Assembly (NCBI GenBank): GCA_963799395.1
Contig: CAWCWZ010000071.1
Span: 102,391-166,390, forward strand
Length of the DNA: 64,000 nt
Reading direction: 5' to 3'
Source: Bog-752 sp963799395
GTDB lineage: Bacteria > Actinomycetota > Thermoleophilia > UBA2241
Every line of letters starts with the position of its first letter. The first letter of the stretch is position 1. The notes beneath the pieces are model-generated. The model was not told the origin of the DNA. It did not search any database and saw only the letters and a program-made list of their open reading frames with translations. Position numbers and translations under genes: made by a program. Below are positions 8,951 through 18,648 of this stretch, in pieces.

Positions 8951-8995
8951 GACGCAGGCCACGGGGGCGCCGTAAGGCGCCCCGTGGCCTGCGTC
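8951..8995 (+). terminator. long GC hairpin terminator without U-tract
   Basis: Arms 8951-8971 and 8976-8995 pair over 20 bp with one bulged G and a GTAA loop, starting 17 nt after the DUF6325 stop. No T-run follows. Confidence 0.75.
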
Positions 8996-9141
8996 CGCCG
9001 GCGCCGCGGCACATCGGGTGAGCACGTCGGGCGGAATTCGGGAAGAAGGAACTCTCCGGAGCCGACGAGACGGTCTTCTCGGCAGGCGCCGGCACGGCCT
9101 GGACCCGACAGAGAATCGCGAGCGAAAGGACGCACCCCACC

Positions 9142-9597
9142 ATGAGTGACGACATCGAGAAGACGCTCGAAGACATCGAAGCCCTGTTCGCGCAGACGGC
9201 GCGCGAGATGACCACCGACGGCGACAAGGTCACCTTCCACGGCCTCTCGCCCGCTACCCTCTACTTTTCCGACCGGCCGCAGCGCGTCGTCGGGCACCTG
9301 ACGACCAGGAGTTTCGTCGACGAGTGGGGCGAGGGCGAGAACAGCTTCGCCGACGACCCGCCGAACGCGGTGATCTCGTTCGTGGAGACCGGCGACCAGA
9401 CTCCGGAGGACGCCATCGTCGTCCTCAAGGACCCGGTGCTCGAGAGCGACTCGCTCACCTACACGGTGGAGATGCTCGAAGGCAGCCTGCCGGCCAAGGG
9501 CGAGCTCGTCTCGGTGTTCATCGACCCCTTCGGCCGGCCGCTTTCGCCGGTGTCGCTCGCCGGCATGAACCGGCGCTCCCGGCGGCGGGGACGGTAG
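9142..9597 (+). CDS. conserved uncharacterised protein, YFSD family copy 1
   Basis: 151 residues with no recognised domain. Conserved features shared with a second copy at 20,701-21,162 are an N-terminal amphipathic helix (MSDDIEKTLEDIEALFAQ), LHGLSPATLYFSDRP-type core, VVGHLT, ENSFADDPPNAV, FIDPFGRPLSPVS and an Arg-rich tail (RRSRRRGR). It looks like a soluble beta-rich protein without a signal peptide. GCGAAAGGA upstream of ATG 9142 is the likely ribosome binding site. It is followed after 19 nt by the ClC channel gene, suggesting co-transcription. I do not recognise a function. Confidence 0.8.
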   Translation: MSDDIEKTLEDIEALFAQTAREMTTDGDKVTFHGLSPATLYFSDRPQRVVGHLTTRSFVDEWGEGENSFADDPPNAVISFVETGDQTPEDAIVVLKDPVLESDSLTYTVEMLEGSLPAKGELVSVFIDPFGRPLSPVSLAGMNRRSRRRGR

Positions 9598-9616
9598 CCG
9601 GCAGAAGGAGGCGCGT

Positions 9617-11000
9617 GTGGAGGACGGGGCGGCCGGCGGGGGCGCCGACGCACAAGCGGGCGGGGCTGGCGGCGCGACCCCGGCCGCTGCCGGCGCGGCG
9701 GCGACGAGCGGCGGTCCGCCCGCCGGTGAAGCGTCGTGGTCGCGATTCCTCTACGTCCACGTCGTCGTCACTGCGCTCGCCGGCGGCTTCGCCGTGCTCG
9801 GCTGGTTCGCCCTCTACGAGTGGCTGAACAAGAAGCTCTGGGACAACGGCTTCGTTGCCGCGCACCATTGGATGTTCCCCGTCATCTGCCTGCCGCTGTC
9901 GCTGGTCGTGGGCCTGCTCGTGAAGTACTTCAAGGCCCCCAGCAACCTCGACGGCTCCATGCTCGACAGTCTGACCGGCGACACCTCTCATCTGCGCTGG
10001 AAGAACCTGCCCGTGACCGTCGTCCAGTCGCTCGTGTCGCTGTTCTCGGGAGCCGTGCTGGGCCCCGAGGGGCGATCGGCCAGATCTCCTCGCAAGATCG
10101 CCGCGTTCTACTGCGACGTGTTCGGGATCCCCTCCAGGACCGGCCGAAGCTGGTCTTCACGAGCGTCGCCTCGGCCTACAACGGCCTGCTCGAGAGTCCG
10201 GTGTTCACCGCCGTCCTGGGCACCGAGGTCGCACCCGACAAGACGGCCTGGCTCGCGACGCTCGCCAGCCACCCTGATAGGCGGCGGCATAGGGTACGGG
10301 ATCTTCCTGCTCGTCGGCTCGTCCGGGTTTGCCGATTTCCTGCACCTGCCGCCCGTCTCGCACTACGTCGCGCTCGACATGGTCTACGTCGTCCTGCTGG
10401 CGCTCGTCGGCATCGTGCTGGCCGTGCTCACCGGGCTTGTTCATGCGGGCGGCCGCCCGTCTGTTCGGCAGGCTCCGGGAGCGCATCGTCACGCGGGCCC
10501 TGCTCGCCGGCGTGATCTTCAGCGTGGTGGGCTACTTCGCGCCGCTCGTGATGTTCTCGGGCGAGAGCCAATCGAAGACGCTCATCGCCAACGCCGCCAC
10601 CTACGGCGTCGCCCTGCTTCTGCTGATCGCCGTCGCCAAGCTCGCCCTCCTGGCCGTGGGCTTCAAGAGCGGCTTTCTGGGCGGCCCGACGTTCCCGCTG
10701 ATCTTCGCCTCGACCGCGGTGGCCCTCGCCCTGAGCATCGTGTTTCCGGGGATCCCGGTCGCCATCCTGGTCGCTGGCATCATGGCGAGCGCCGTCTACG
10801 TGCTCTTCAGAACGCCGCTCATGGTCGTCCTGCTCACGGCGTTCATGCTGGACGCGACGCCGGACCTGACCGCCTTGATCGTCCTGTCGGTGGCCACCGC
10901 GATGATCGTCACGCCGCCGCTTCTGAGCCGGATCGCCGCTCGCCAGGCTGGGCGGCAGGCGGAGTCGCCGACCTCGACCCAGGTCGCCGGCCACGCCTAG
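9617..11000 (+). CDS. ClC-type chloride channel/transporter (several indels)
   Basis: Integral membrane protein of the voltage-gated chloride channel family: GPEGAIGQISS is the GxEGP-type filter motif and GGPTFPLIF the GxFxP motif. About 460 residues with an Ala/Gly-rich N-terminal extension of roughly 45 residues. Start is GTG 9617 after an AGAAGGAGG site. The frame shifts near 10,068, 10,096, 10,137, 10,272 and 10,440, alternating so that homology continues to the stop at 10,998-11,000. Gate residues cannot be judged reliably given the errors, so channel versus Cl-/H+ exchanger is open. Probably translated with the upstream YFSD gene. Confidence 0.8.
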
Positions 11001-11042
11001 CGCTTCGTGCCGGAACTGACAAAGAGAAGGAGTGGCACAGAG

Positions 11043-11922
11043 ATGATGGACCCCGAACGCCTGGCGAGCTGGAACGAGGGTGCGGCCCGGACCGCGATCC
11101 TCGAGTTCGTGCGGTCGGTGACCCAGCCGGGAGACGGGTTCGTGCCGGCCGCGGAGCGGGTCGCCACCTTCGACAACGACGGCACGCTGTGGTGCGAGAA
11201 GCCCATGTACGTGCAGGCCGACTTCGTCTTTCGACGCTGGAAGGAGATGGTCGAGGCCAAGCCGGGACTGGCCAGCGGAGCAGCCCTACAAAGCGCTCGT
11301 CGAAGGCGACCGTGAGTGGCTCTCTCACGTCTACGAGCACGCGGCGGACATGCTCAAGGGCGCGACCGCGGCCTACGAGGGGATCACGACCACCGCCTTC
11401 GAGGCGGCCGTGACGGACTTCTTCGAGACGGCACGGCACCCGAGTCTGGGCGTGCCGTACTTCGAGGTCGCCTACCGGCCCATGCGCGAGCTGATCGCGT
11501 TCCTCGAGGCGAGCGGCTTCCAGGTCTACATCTGCTCCGGCGGGGCCGCGACTTCGTGCGACCGGTCGCCGAGCGGCTGTACGGCATTCCGCGCGAACGC
11601 GTGATCGGCTCGGCGACCACCCTCGAGTATCGCGACGGCGACCTGTATCGCACGGCCGGGATCGAGCAGCCGATCGACGACGGTCCCGGCAAGCCCGTGC
11701 ACATCTGGACCCGCACCGGACGCAAGCCCCTGCTCGCCGGCGGCAACGCCGACGGCGACGTGCCGATGCTCGAGATCGCCCGCTTCGGGCTGCTCGTGCA
11801 TCACGACGACGCCGCGCGTCGAGTTCGCCTACGACGCCGGCGCCGAGAAGGCGCTCGCACAGGCGAAGGCCCGCGGGTGGACGGTCGTCAGCATGAAGGA
11901 GGACTTCGGGAAGGTCTTCTGA
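11043..11922 (+). CDS. HAD-superfamily phosphatase (three indels)
   Basis: About 290 residues. Motif I is ATFDNDGTLW (nucleophile Asp and general acid Asp both present), a helical cap follows, and motif III/IV is LLAGGNADGDVPML. This is the pattern of HAD phosphoserine-phosphatase-like or non-specific acid phosphatases. Single-base changes near 11,277, 11,545 and 11,815 break the frame; reconstruction gives ...GLASEQPYKALVEGDREW... and ...CSGGGRDFVRPVAERLYG.... Start ATG 11,043 has an AGAAGGAG ribosome binding site. Natural substrate unknown. Confidence 0.8.
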
Positions 11923-12102
11923 GGGGCACCACGCCGGCGGAGTCGCAAGCCGCCCCCGCGTCGGCCGTCGGCCAAACGCCTCGGCGGCGTGTCGTGGGGA
12001 GATAGGATCCTGGTGAACGGCGTCGTGCTCGTGGGCAAGGGCATCGGCGGGCTGTCGTGATGAGCGGTCGCGGCGGCGCGACCCGCAAGGAGGTTTCCTG
12101 AG

Positions 12103-12378
12103 ATGACGCAAGCACCCGGTCCCGGCCGGTCGGCCTCGCCCACCCGGTTCGTGATGCCGGCGATCGCCGGCGCGATCGCCGTGGCCGTCCTGGCGTTCAT
12201 CGTCCAGAACCGCGGGCCGGTCAAGCTGGCCTGGCTGTTCTGGAGCTTCTCGTGGCCGCTCTGGCTCCTGCTCGTGGTGACGATCGGCCTGTCGCTCCTG
12301 GCCGGACAGCTCATGCTCATGCTGCGGCGCCACCGCCGCAGGGTGGCCAGGCGCGCGGCGCGCCGCGGCGATATCTGA
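12103..12378 (+). CDS. LapA-domain (DUF1049) membrane protein, copy 1
   Basis: 91 residues with two membrane helices (MPAIAGAIAVAVLAFIVQN and WPLWLLLVVTIGLSLLAGQ) and a basic Arg-rich tail. AFIVQNRGPVKLAW is the LapA/YciS signature. In enterobacteria LapA/LapB govern lipopolysaccharide assembly, but in actinobacteria the role is unknown. A perfect AAGGAGG site lies before ATG 12,103. It is followed after 42 bp by the AI-2E transporter. A second member is at 62,094-62,363. Confidence 0.85.
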   Translation: MTQAPGPGRSASPTRFVMPAIAGAIAVAVLAFIVQNRGPVKLAWLFWSFSWPLWLLLVVTIGLSLLAGQLMLMLRRHRRRVARRAARRGDI

Positions 12379-12420
12379 CGTCGGGTGCGGCGGCGGTCGG
12401 CGAAAGGAGGGGCTCGCCAT

Positions 12421-13569
12421 ATGGATGAGCAGCGGCTTCCCGGCTCTGACGCACCTCCATCACGGGAGGGCGGTCCGAGCGACGCGGTCGCGAACCGCCA
12501 GGATGACGTTCTCGCCGGCCGCTACGGCCTTACGCCGAGCCTGCGCCTGCTGCTCAGCCTCGCCGCCGCGGCCGTCGTGCTGGTGTTCATGCGCTACGCG
12601 GCCTCGATCATCAACCCGTTGCTGCTGGCGCTCGTCATCACGATGGCCGTCTCGCCCTTCCTCCACTGGCTCGTGCGCAAGGGTCTGCCGTTGTGGGCGG
12701 CCTGGCTGCTCACGGTCTTCGTGACGCTGGCTGCCGTCGCCGCCGTCGTGGCCGCCGTGCTCATCGGTGTCTCCCACCTGATCGGCGAGATCCCCCGCTA
12801 TCAGGCGCAGCTCGCCGCCCGCTGGCAGCACGCGACCGACGCTCTCGGCCACCTCGGCATCCACTCCTCGGGTCTGACCCAGGGGTCGGGCGCCCCGCTC
12901 GAATCTCACCACGTCGCTTCGTTTGCCGTCTCCGCCCTCCATGCGGTCAAGCGCGCGGTCTCGCTGGGTCTGCTCACCCTCCTGCTCGTGCTGTTCATGC
13001 TGGGCGAGGCGACGACCATCAGCCTGCGGTTCGCGAGCACGCCGCCGCAGGTGAGTCGCTCGCTCGCCCGCCTCGAGGACTTCACCCGCGACATGCGGCG
13101 CTTCGTGCAGGCCCAGACCATCACCGGCCTGATCGAGGGCGTCGCCGTCACGGTGCTGCTGTGGGTGATCGGCGTGCACTACGCCCCGCTGTGGGGCCTT
13201 CTCGCCTTCTTCATGGCCTTCATCCCGACGCTCGGCGCGTTGCTCGCCATGGCGCCGCCGGCGTTCCTCGCGCTGCTCGAGCAGGGCTGGGCCCAGGCTC
13301 TCGCCGTCGTCCTCGGCATCCTCCTGATCTACGCGATCATCGGCAACGTCCTCGGTCGACGGCTGGTGGCCCATCACACGAACCTGTCGCCGCTCGTCGT
13401 CGTCCTCTCCGTGGTCGTCTGGGGCTGGGTGCTCGGGCTGCTCGGCGGTCTGCTGGCGGTTCCCATGACGCTCCTCGTGCGCCGCCTGTTCATCGAGGTC
13501 TACGACGAGTCGGGCTGGACGACGGCGCTCCTGGGGCGACCTCACCGCGACCGCGGGCCGGCGTCGTAG
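12421..13569 (+). CDS. AI-2E family transporter
   Basis: 382 residues, about eight membrane helices arranged as a helix pair, a long soluble segment (residues 125-175), and a C-terminal helix block with the family signature (ALLAMAPPAFLALLEQGW and NLSPLVVVLSVVVWGWVLG). The family includes AI-2 exporter TqsA, the Na+/H+ antiporter-like UPF0118 proteins and putative permeases, so the substrate is open. GAAAGGAGG precedes ATG 12,421. Probably in one operon with LapA upstream. Confidence 0.85.
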   Translation: MDEQRLPGSDAPPSREGGPSDAVANRQDDVLAGRYGLTPSLRLLLSLAAAAVVLVFMRYAASIINPLLLALVITMAVSPFLHWLVRKGLPLWAAWLLTVFVTLAAVAAVVAAVLIGVSHLIGEIPRYQAQLAARWQHATDALGHLGIHSSGLTQGSGAPLESHHVASFAVSALHAVKRAVSLGLLTLLLVLFMLGEATTISLRFASTPPQVSRSLARLEDFTRDMRRFVQAQTITGLIEGVAVTVLLWVIGVHYAPLWGLLAFFMAFIPTLGALLAMAPPAFLALLEQGWAQALAVVLGILLIYAIIGNVLGRRLVAHHTNLSPLVVVLSVVVWGWVLGLLGGLLAVPMTLLVRRLFIEVYDESGWTTALLGRPHRDRGPAS

Positions 13570-13759
13570 TCGGGTCGCGGGCGGTGGCGGGCCGGTGAGG
13601 TGAGCGAGCGCGGCACGGCAACGTGGTGACGGACACCGTGTATGGGTAAGAAGGGGCCACTCAGGGACGGGACACGGCGCGCCACGCAGCACAGAGAGCG
13701 CCGCGCCTGCGTAGAGAGCCTGCCTCGAGGGAGCCGTTCGTCTACCAGTGGGGGTAGCC

Positions 13760-16117
13760 ATGAGTCAGCCGTTCAAGGGCGTCATCAACGTCGACATCCG
13801 CGACTCAAAGCCGGACTGGTCGCCGTTCGAGCCGCCGAAGGCGCCCAAAGGCGCGGCCAACGTTGTCTACATCGTGCTCGACGACGTGGGCTTCAGCGCC
13901 ATGAGCTGCTACGGCGGGCCGATCCCGACGCCGAACATCGACAAGATCGCCGCCGACGGCGTGCGCTACACGCAGTGGCACACCACCGCGCTCTGCTCGC
14001 CGACGCGCTCGTGCCTGCTCACCGGCCGCAACCACACGCGTAACTCCATGGCCTGCATCACCGAGGCGGCGATCGGGTTTCCCAACGCGAGCGGCACCAT
14101 CCCGCCCGAGAACGGCATGCTGCCCGAGATCCTCGGCGAGCTGGGCTGGAACACCTACATGGTCGGCAAGTGGCATCTGTGCCCCACCGACGAGATGAAC
14201 CTGGCCGCGCCGCGGCGCAACTGGCCCTCCGGGCGCGGCTTCGAACGCTGGTACGGCTTTCTCGGCGCCGAGACCAACCAGTGGTATCCCGACCTGGTCT
14301 ACGACAACCACCCCGTCGACCCGCCCACGACGCCCGCGGAGGGCTACCACCTTACAGACGACATCACCGACAAGGCGCTCGAGTTCATCAAGGACGCCAA
14401 GGCGATCGCGCCCGACAAGCCGTTCTTTCTGTACTACGCGCCCGGCGCCTGCCACGCGCCACACCACGCGCCCAAGGAGTGGATCGACAGGTTCAAGGGC
14501 CAGTTCGACATGGGCTACGAAGCGCTCCGCGAGCAGACGCTGGCGCGCCAGAAGAAGATGGGTCTGGTGCCGCCCGACACCGAGCTGCCGCCGGTCAATC
14601 CCATCGGCACGCCCGAGACCCGCTCGGGCCCCGACGGCAAGCCGTTTCCGATCATGGATGTCACCAAGCCGTGGGCCTCACTGTCCGACGGCGAGAAGGA
14701 GCTCTTCAGTCGTATGGCCGAGGTCTACGCGGGCTTCCTGGCCCACGCCGACCACCACATCGGCCGCCTGCTCGACTACCTCGAGTTCATCGGCGAGCGC
14801 GAGAACACGCTGGTGCTCCTGGTGTCCGACAATGGCGCCAGCGGTGAGGGCGGCCCCAACGGCTCGGTCAACGAGTGCCGGCTGTTCAACGGCATGCCCG
14901 ACGACCTCGACTCCGCCCTCGCCATGCTCGACGAGCTCGGCGGTCCCAAGACCTACAACCACTACGCCAACGGCTGGGCGATGGCCTTCAACACCCCGTT
15001 CAAGATGTGGAAGCGCTACGAGTTCAACGGCGGCACGGCCGACCCGTGCATCATCTCGTGGCCGGCGGGCCTGAAGGCCAAGGGCGAGATCAGGGAGCAG
15101 TACCATCACGCGATCGACCTCGTGCCGACGGTCCTCGACTGCCTGGGCGTCGAGGCCCCGCCGACGATCAAGGGCCACGTGCAGAGCGACTTCGACGGCG
15201 TGAGCATGCGCTACAGCTTCGACGACGCCAAGGCCGAGGGCGCGCGCAAGACGCAGTTCTACTGCATGCTCGGGTCGCGGGGGATCTGGCACGAAGGCTG
15301 GAAGGCCGTGACGACCCACCCCACGGTCGCCGGCTGGAGCAACTTCAACGACGACACCTGGGAGCTGTACCACACCGACGTCGACCGCTCCGAGCTCCAC
15401 GATCTGGCCAAGGAGAACTGGGCGAAGCTCCGGGAGCTGCAGAGCCTGTGGTTCGCCGAAGCCGGCAGGAACGGGGCGTTTCCGCTCGACGACCGCTCGC
15501 CGCTCGAGATCATCCTGACGCCGCGGCCGCTGCTCGCGCCGCCGCGCAATCGGTATGCTTACTTCCCCGACACGGCCGACGTGCCCGAGGCGCAGGCCGT
15601 CAACGTCCGCAACCGCTCGTTCTCGATCGGGGCGCTCGTCGACATCCCCACGCCCGGAGCCGCGGGCGTCCTGTTCGCCCACGGCGCGCGCTTCGGCGGA
15701 CACGCCCTCTACGTCAAGGACGAGCGGCTGCGCTACGTCAACAGCTTCTGCGGCATGGTCGAGCAGAAGATCGACGCCACCGAGGACGTCCCGACGGGCG
15801 AGAACCTGATCCTCTCCGCGTCGTTCGCCAAGGAAGGCGAGGACCCGCCCGGTGTGGCCAACGGCACCCTGTCGCTCTACTACGGCGACAAGAAGGTCGG
15901 CGAGGGCCACATCAAGACCCAGCCGGGCGCCTTTTCGCTCGCCGGCGAGGGCCTCTGCGTCGGGCGCGACAGCGGCGAGCCGGTCACCGACGACTACCCG
16001 GGCGAAGCGCCGCACCGGTTCACGGGCGGCACGATCAAGCGGGTGGCCGTCGACGTCAGTGGTGAGCCCTACGTCGATCTCGAACGCGAAGCCGTGGCGA
16101 TGCTGAGCCGCGAGTGA
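13760..16117 (+). CDS. type I arylsulfatase
   Basis: 785 residues. IVLDDVG supplies two metal-binding Asp (residues 41-42), CSPTRSCLLTGR is the CxPxR sulfatase signature in which C79 would be oxidised to formylglycine, and GKWHL and SDNGASGEGG are further active-site motifs. After about residue 560 there is an extra beta-rich C-terminal domain as in large actinobacterial arylsulfatases such as AtsD. No signal peptide, so probably cytoplasmic or processed otherwise. Start ATG 13,760 is preceded by a GGGGG-containing site; a GTG four codons earlier is possible. No formylglycine-generating enzyme is seen in the window. Frame intact over 2.36 kb. Confidence 0.92.
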   Translation: MSQPFKGVINVDIRDSKPDWSPFEPPKAPKGAANVVYIVLDDVGFSAMSCYGGPIPTPNIDKIAADGVRYTQWHTTALCSPTRSCLLTGRNHTRNSMACITEAAIGFPNASGTIPPENGMLPEILGELGWNTYMVGKWHLCPTDEMNLAAPRRNWPSGRGFERWYGFLGAETNQWYPDLVYDNHPVDPPTTPAEGYHLTDDITDKALEFIKDAKAIAPDKPFFLYYAPGACHAPHHAPKEWIDRFKGQFDMGYEALREQTLARQKKMGLVPPDTELPPVNPIGTPETRSGPDGKPFPIMDVTKPWASLSDGEKELFSRMAEVYAGFLAHADHHIGRLLDYLEFIGERENTLVLLVSDNGASGEGGPNGSVNECRLFNGMPDDLDSALAMLDELGGPKTYNHYANGWAMAFNTPFKMWKRYEFNGGTADPCIISWPAGLKAKGEIREQYHHAIDLVPTVLDCLGVEAPPTIKGHVQSDFDGVSMRYSFDDAKAEGARKTQFYCMLGSRGIWHEGWKAVTTHPTVAGWSNFNDDTWELYHTDVDRSELHDLAKENWAKLRELQSLWFAEAGRNGAFPLDDRSPLEIILTPRPLLAPPRNRYAYFPDTADVPEAQAVNVRNRSFSIGALVDIPTPGAAGVLFAHGARFGGHALYVKDERLRYVNSFCGMVEQKIDATEDVPTGENLILSASFAKEGEDPPGVANGTLSLYYGDKKVGEGHIKTQPGAFSLAGEGLCVGRDSGEPVTDDYPGEAPHRFTGGTIKRVAVDVSGEPYVDLEREAVAMLSRE

Positions 16118-16137
16118 CCCCTGCGCGGCAACGTGGT

Positions 16138-16162
16138 CCGCGGCGGGCCGGCCGGGCCGCGG
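16138..16162. terminator. possible convergent terminator hairpin
   Basis: CCGCGGC at 16,138 can pair with the GCCGCGG ending at 16,162 around a GGCC-rich middle, between the convergent arylsulfatase and antiporter genes. No T-run. Weak. Confidence 0.3.
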
Positions 16163-16177
16163 TCGCCGCCCGGTCGG

Positions 16178-17472
16178 TCAGCCGGATGCAGGCTCGTCGG
16201 CGGCCGGCTGGCGACGAAAGCGCGGCGCCTTGGTGGGGACGGCTTCCTGAGCCTCAGGCCGGGCCGCCGTGTGGGCCGCGTACCAGCGATGGTAGAGGCG
16301 CACGAGCGGCGCCGACGTGAGGCCGTGGGCGACCACGCTGAGAGCGACCGTACAGGTCACGACGGTGAACAGGAGCTGCCCGTCGGGCACGTGGTCGTCG
16401 AGGGCGATCAGGGCGAAGACGATCGAGGCCAGGCCGCGCGGCCCGAACCAGCCGAGGAAGGCCACTGTGGGGCGCCGGGCGCGGCTGCGCAGCATGGCGA
16501 CGGCGACCGGCGCCATGCGCACCAAGGTGAGGCTGAGCACGGCGTAGAGCGCGACCTGCCAGGTCACGAGACTCAGCTCCTTGCCGAGCGCGAGCGCGCC
16601 GAACCCGACCCAGGTGACGGCGGCGAGCAGTCCGCCGGCGTCCTCGGTGAACTGCAGGTGCCGCAGGCCGCCGGCGCCGCCCGTGCGCCGGAAGGCCGCG
16701 CCGCCGACGAAGGCGGCGATGAAGCCGCTGCCACCCAGCGCCTGGGCCGCGGCGTAGGCGATGATCGCCGTGGCCAGCGTGAACGTCTGCCGCCACGGGC
16801 CCTCCATCCAGCCGCGCCGGTCGGCCCACCGCACCAGCGCTCCGCCGGCGAGACCGGCCGCGACGCCGACGGCCAGCCCCCAGCCGATCTGGCTGGCCGC
16901 GCGCTCGACCACGGCCACCAGAGGCCGGGAGTGCAGGTGAGCCAGGCTGAGGTCGACCAGGACGAGGAAGAACGGCACGGCGAGGCCATCGTTCAGTCCG
17001 CTCTCGACGTTCAGCGCCTGCCGCACCCGGGCCGGCACGGCCGTGTCGGTGACCACGCGCTGACCGAGCGCGGCGTCGGTCGACGACAGCATGACGGCCA
17101 GGAGCGCCACCGCCGAGAACGAGAGGGCCGGAAAGACGGCGAGTCCGGCGAGCGTGCCGGCCAGCATGGTGAGCGGCAGGCCGATCAGCAGGAGACGTCC
17201 CGGCCAGGCAAGCTGCCGGCGCAGCGCCGGCAGGTCTATGCGGGCCGCGTCGCTGAAGAGCAGGAGGGCGAGCGCCAGCTCGGCGATGAGCTCCGCCGTG
17301 TGCCCGTGAGCGGCACGTCGAGCGGCACGTCGAGCCAGCCCAACACCGACGTCCCCACGAGTAGGCCGGCGATCATGAGTACGAGTGCCGAGGTGACGCC
17401 CCGTTCGTCGAGCGGTCGCGAGAAGGTGGCGTAGGCGATCAGGATCGCGGCGATGACGATCAGCGAGATCAT
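16178..17472 (-). CDS. CPA1-type Na+(K+)/H+ antiporter (one indel)
   Basis: About 430 residues, roughly 12 membrane helices. The core motif VMLSSTDAALGQ and the region NVESGLNDGLAVPFFLVLVD (with the ND pair of CPA1 exchangers) are clear, and FGPRGLASIVFAL is the helix-10 motif. One base seems missing near 17,305, between ...LDVPLTG and TAELIAELALALLLF, splitting the frame. A 12-bp duplication (17,311-17,334, coding LDVPLDVP) lies next to the break. Start ATG 17,472 lacks a clear ribosome binding site. Likely role in pH and cation homeostasis. Confidence 0.82.
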
Positions 17473-17608
17473 GACGGCATCGTAGCGCCGGCCGGGCCCC
17501 GTGGCACGTCGTCCCGGCCGGCCACGGATGGTGCGCGCGGGCCGGCGCGGCCGTCGTCGTCCATGCCCTCGAGGCGAGCGGGCGAGCGGCGGCCGCGCTT
17601 CGGCGCGG

Positions 17609-18458
17609 CTATTGCAGAGCGCCCGAGCCGGCCCGGCGGGCGCTTTCGTCGCCGCCCGGACCGCGCAGCACGTAGGCGATGCCCACGGCGATCAGGGCGC
17701 CCACGGGCGGGCCGATCAGGTAGACCCACCAGTCGGTGAAGCGCCACAGGGCGATGGCCGGGCCCCAGCGAGCGCGCCGTGTTCATCGAGGCGCCGCTCA
17801 CCGAGGCGCCGATCATGCCGGCCAGGGCGATGAAGCTACCGACGCCGAGGGCGGCGCCCCAGCCCACCGACTGGGCGCCCGACGAGACGCCGAGGATGAC
17901 GCTTACCAGGCCGGTCGTGAGGACGATCTCCCAGAGAAGCGCGGTCGTGGCGCTGATGCCCGGGCCGGGCAGGGTGAGGCCGGCGTTGCCCTGCTTGCCC
18001 AGCAGGGCGACCAGCAGCAGCGTGGCGAGGATGGCGCCGACGAACTGGGCGACGATGTAGAGCGGCACGCGCCGCCAGGGAAAGTCGCCGCGCAAAGCGA
18101 AGGCCAGGCTGACCCCGGGGTTCAGATGGGCGCCCGAGATGGCGCCCATGAAGAGGATGATGCTCAGGACCATCATGGCGGGCGCGGTCACCAGGATGAA
18201 CTGCGGGATCTGGCTGCCGCCGAACTTGGCGTTGACGATGCCGCCGCCGGCGGCCACGAAGACCAGCATGAAGGTGCCGAGCAGCTCCGAGAACAGGCGG
18301 CGCCACTCGTAGCGGTCGTCGTGGAAATCGACCATCGACTGCAGCTGGCGCACGGTGTGGGTCGCCTCGGCGACGGCGGCCACCGAGCGGCGGTGCGCCG
18401 CGAGCTCGTCGTCTGTCGGCCCCGCGCCGCCTGGCTTTGGCTCTTGTGTCTCGGCCAT
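17609..18458 (-). CDS. aquaporin/glycerol facilitator (MIP) family channel, atypical NPA motifs (one indel)
   Basis: About 283 residues. An N-terminal cytoplasmic helix precedes six membrane segments. Half-helix motif 1 is SGAHLNPGVSL (NPG instead of NPA) and motif 2 is SMNTARSLGPA (NTA instead of NPA). An extra C near 17,768 breaks the frame right after motif 2; correction yields ...LGPAIALWRFTDWWVYLIGPPVGA... and a stop at 17,609-17,611. Start ATG 18,458 follows GAAGGAAG. It should conduct water, glycerol or another small neutral solute, but selectivity cannot be inferred because both motifs deviate. Confidence 0.82.
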
Positions 18459-18648
18459 GCTCACTTCCTTCGATCGCTCTGGCCCATTGCCGCAAACGCG
18501 GTTCCAGCCGTGGCGCCGTAACGGCGTCGCGTCCTGTAAGGCGCTTGCGTTCGTACTACATACCAGCCGCGCCCCGGTTCTTGCACCGTTTGGCGACTGC
18601 CGTGGCGAGTGGAGGATCCGCGCAGCGGCGCCTTCCCGGCGCGGTCTG

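Noticed and set aside
17311..17334. 12-bp duplication in the antiporter gene as a mobile-element footprint
   Set aside because: It is in frame (LDVPLDVP) and no inverted repeats flank it; simple slippage is enough.
16133..17434. Long plus-strand open frames opposite the antiporter gene and similar long antisense frames elsewhere
   Set aside because: In such GC-rich DNA the complementary frames of real genes stay open by codon bias; these are rich in Arg, Gly and His and have no family signatures.
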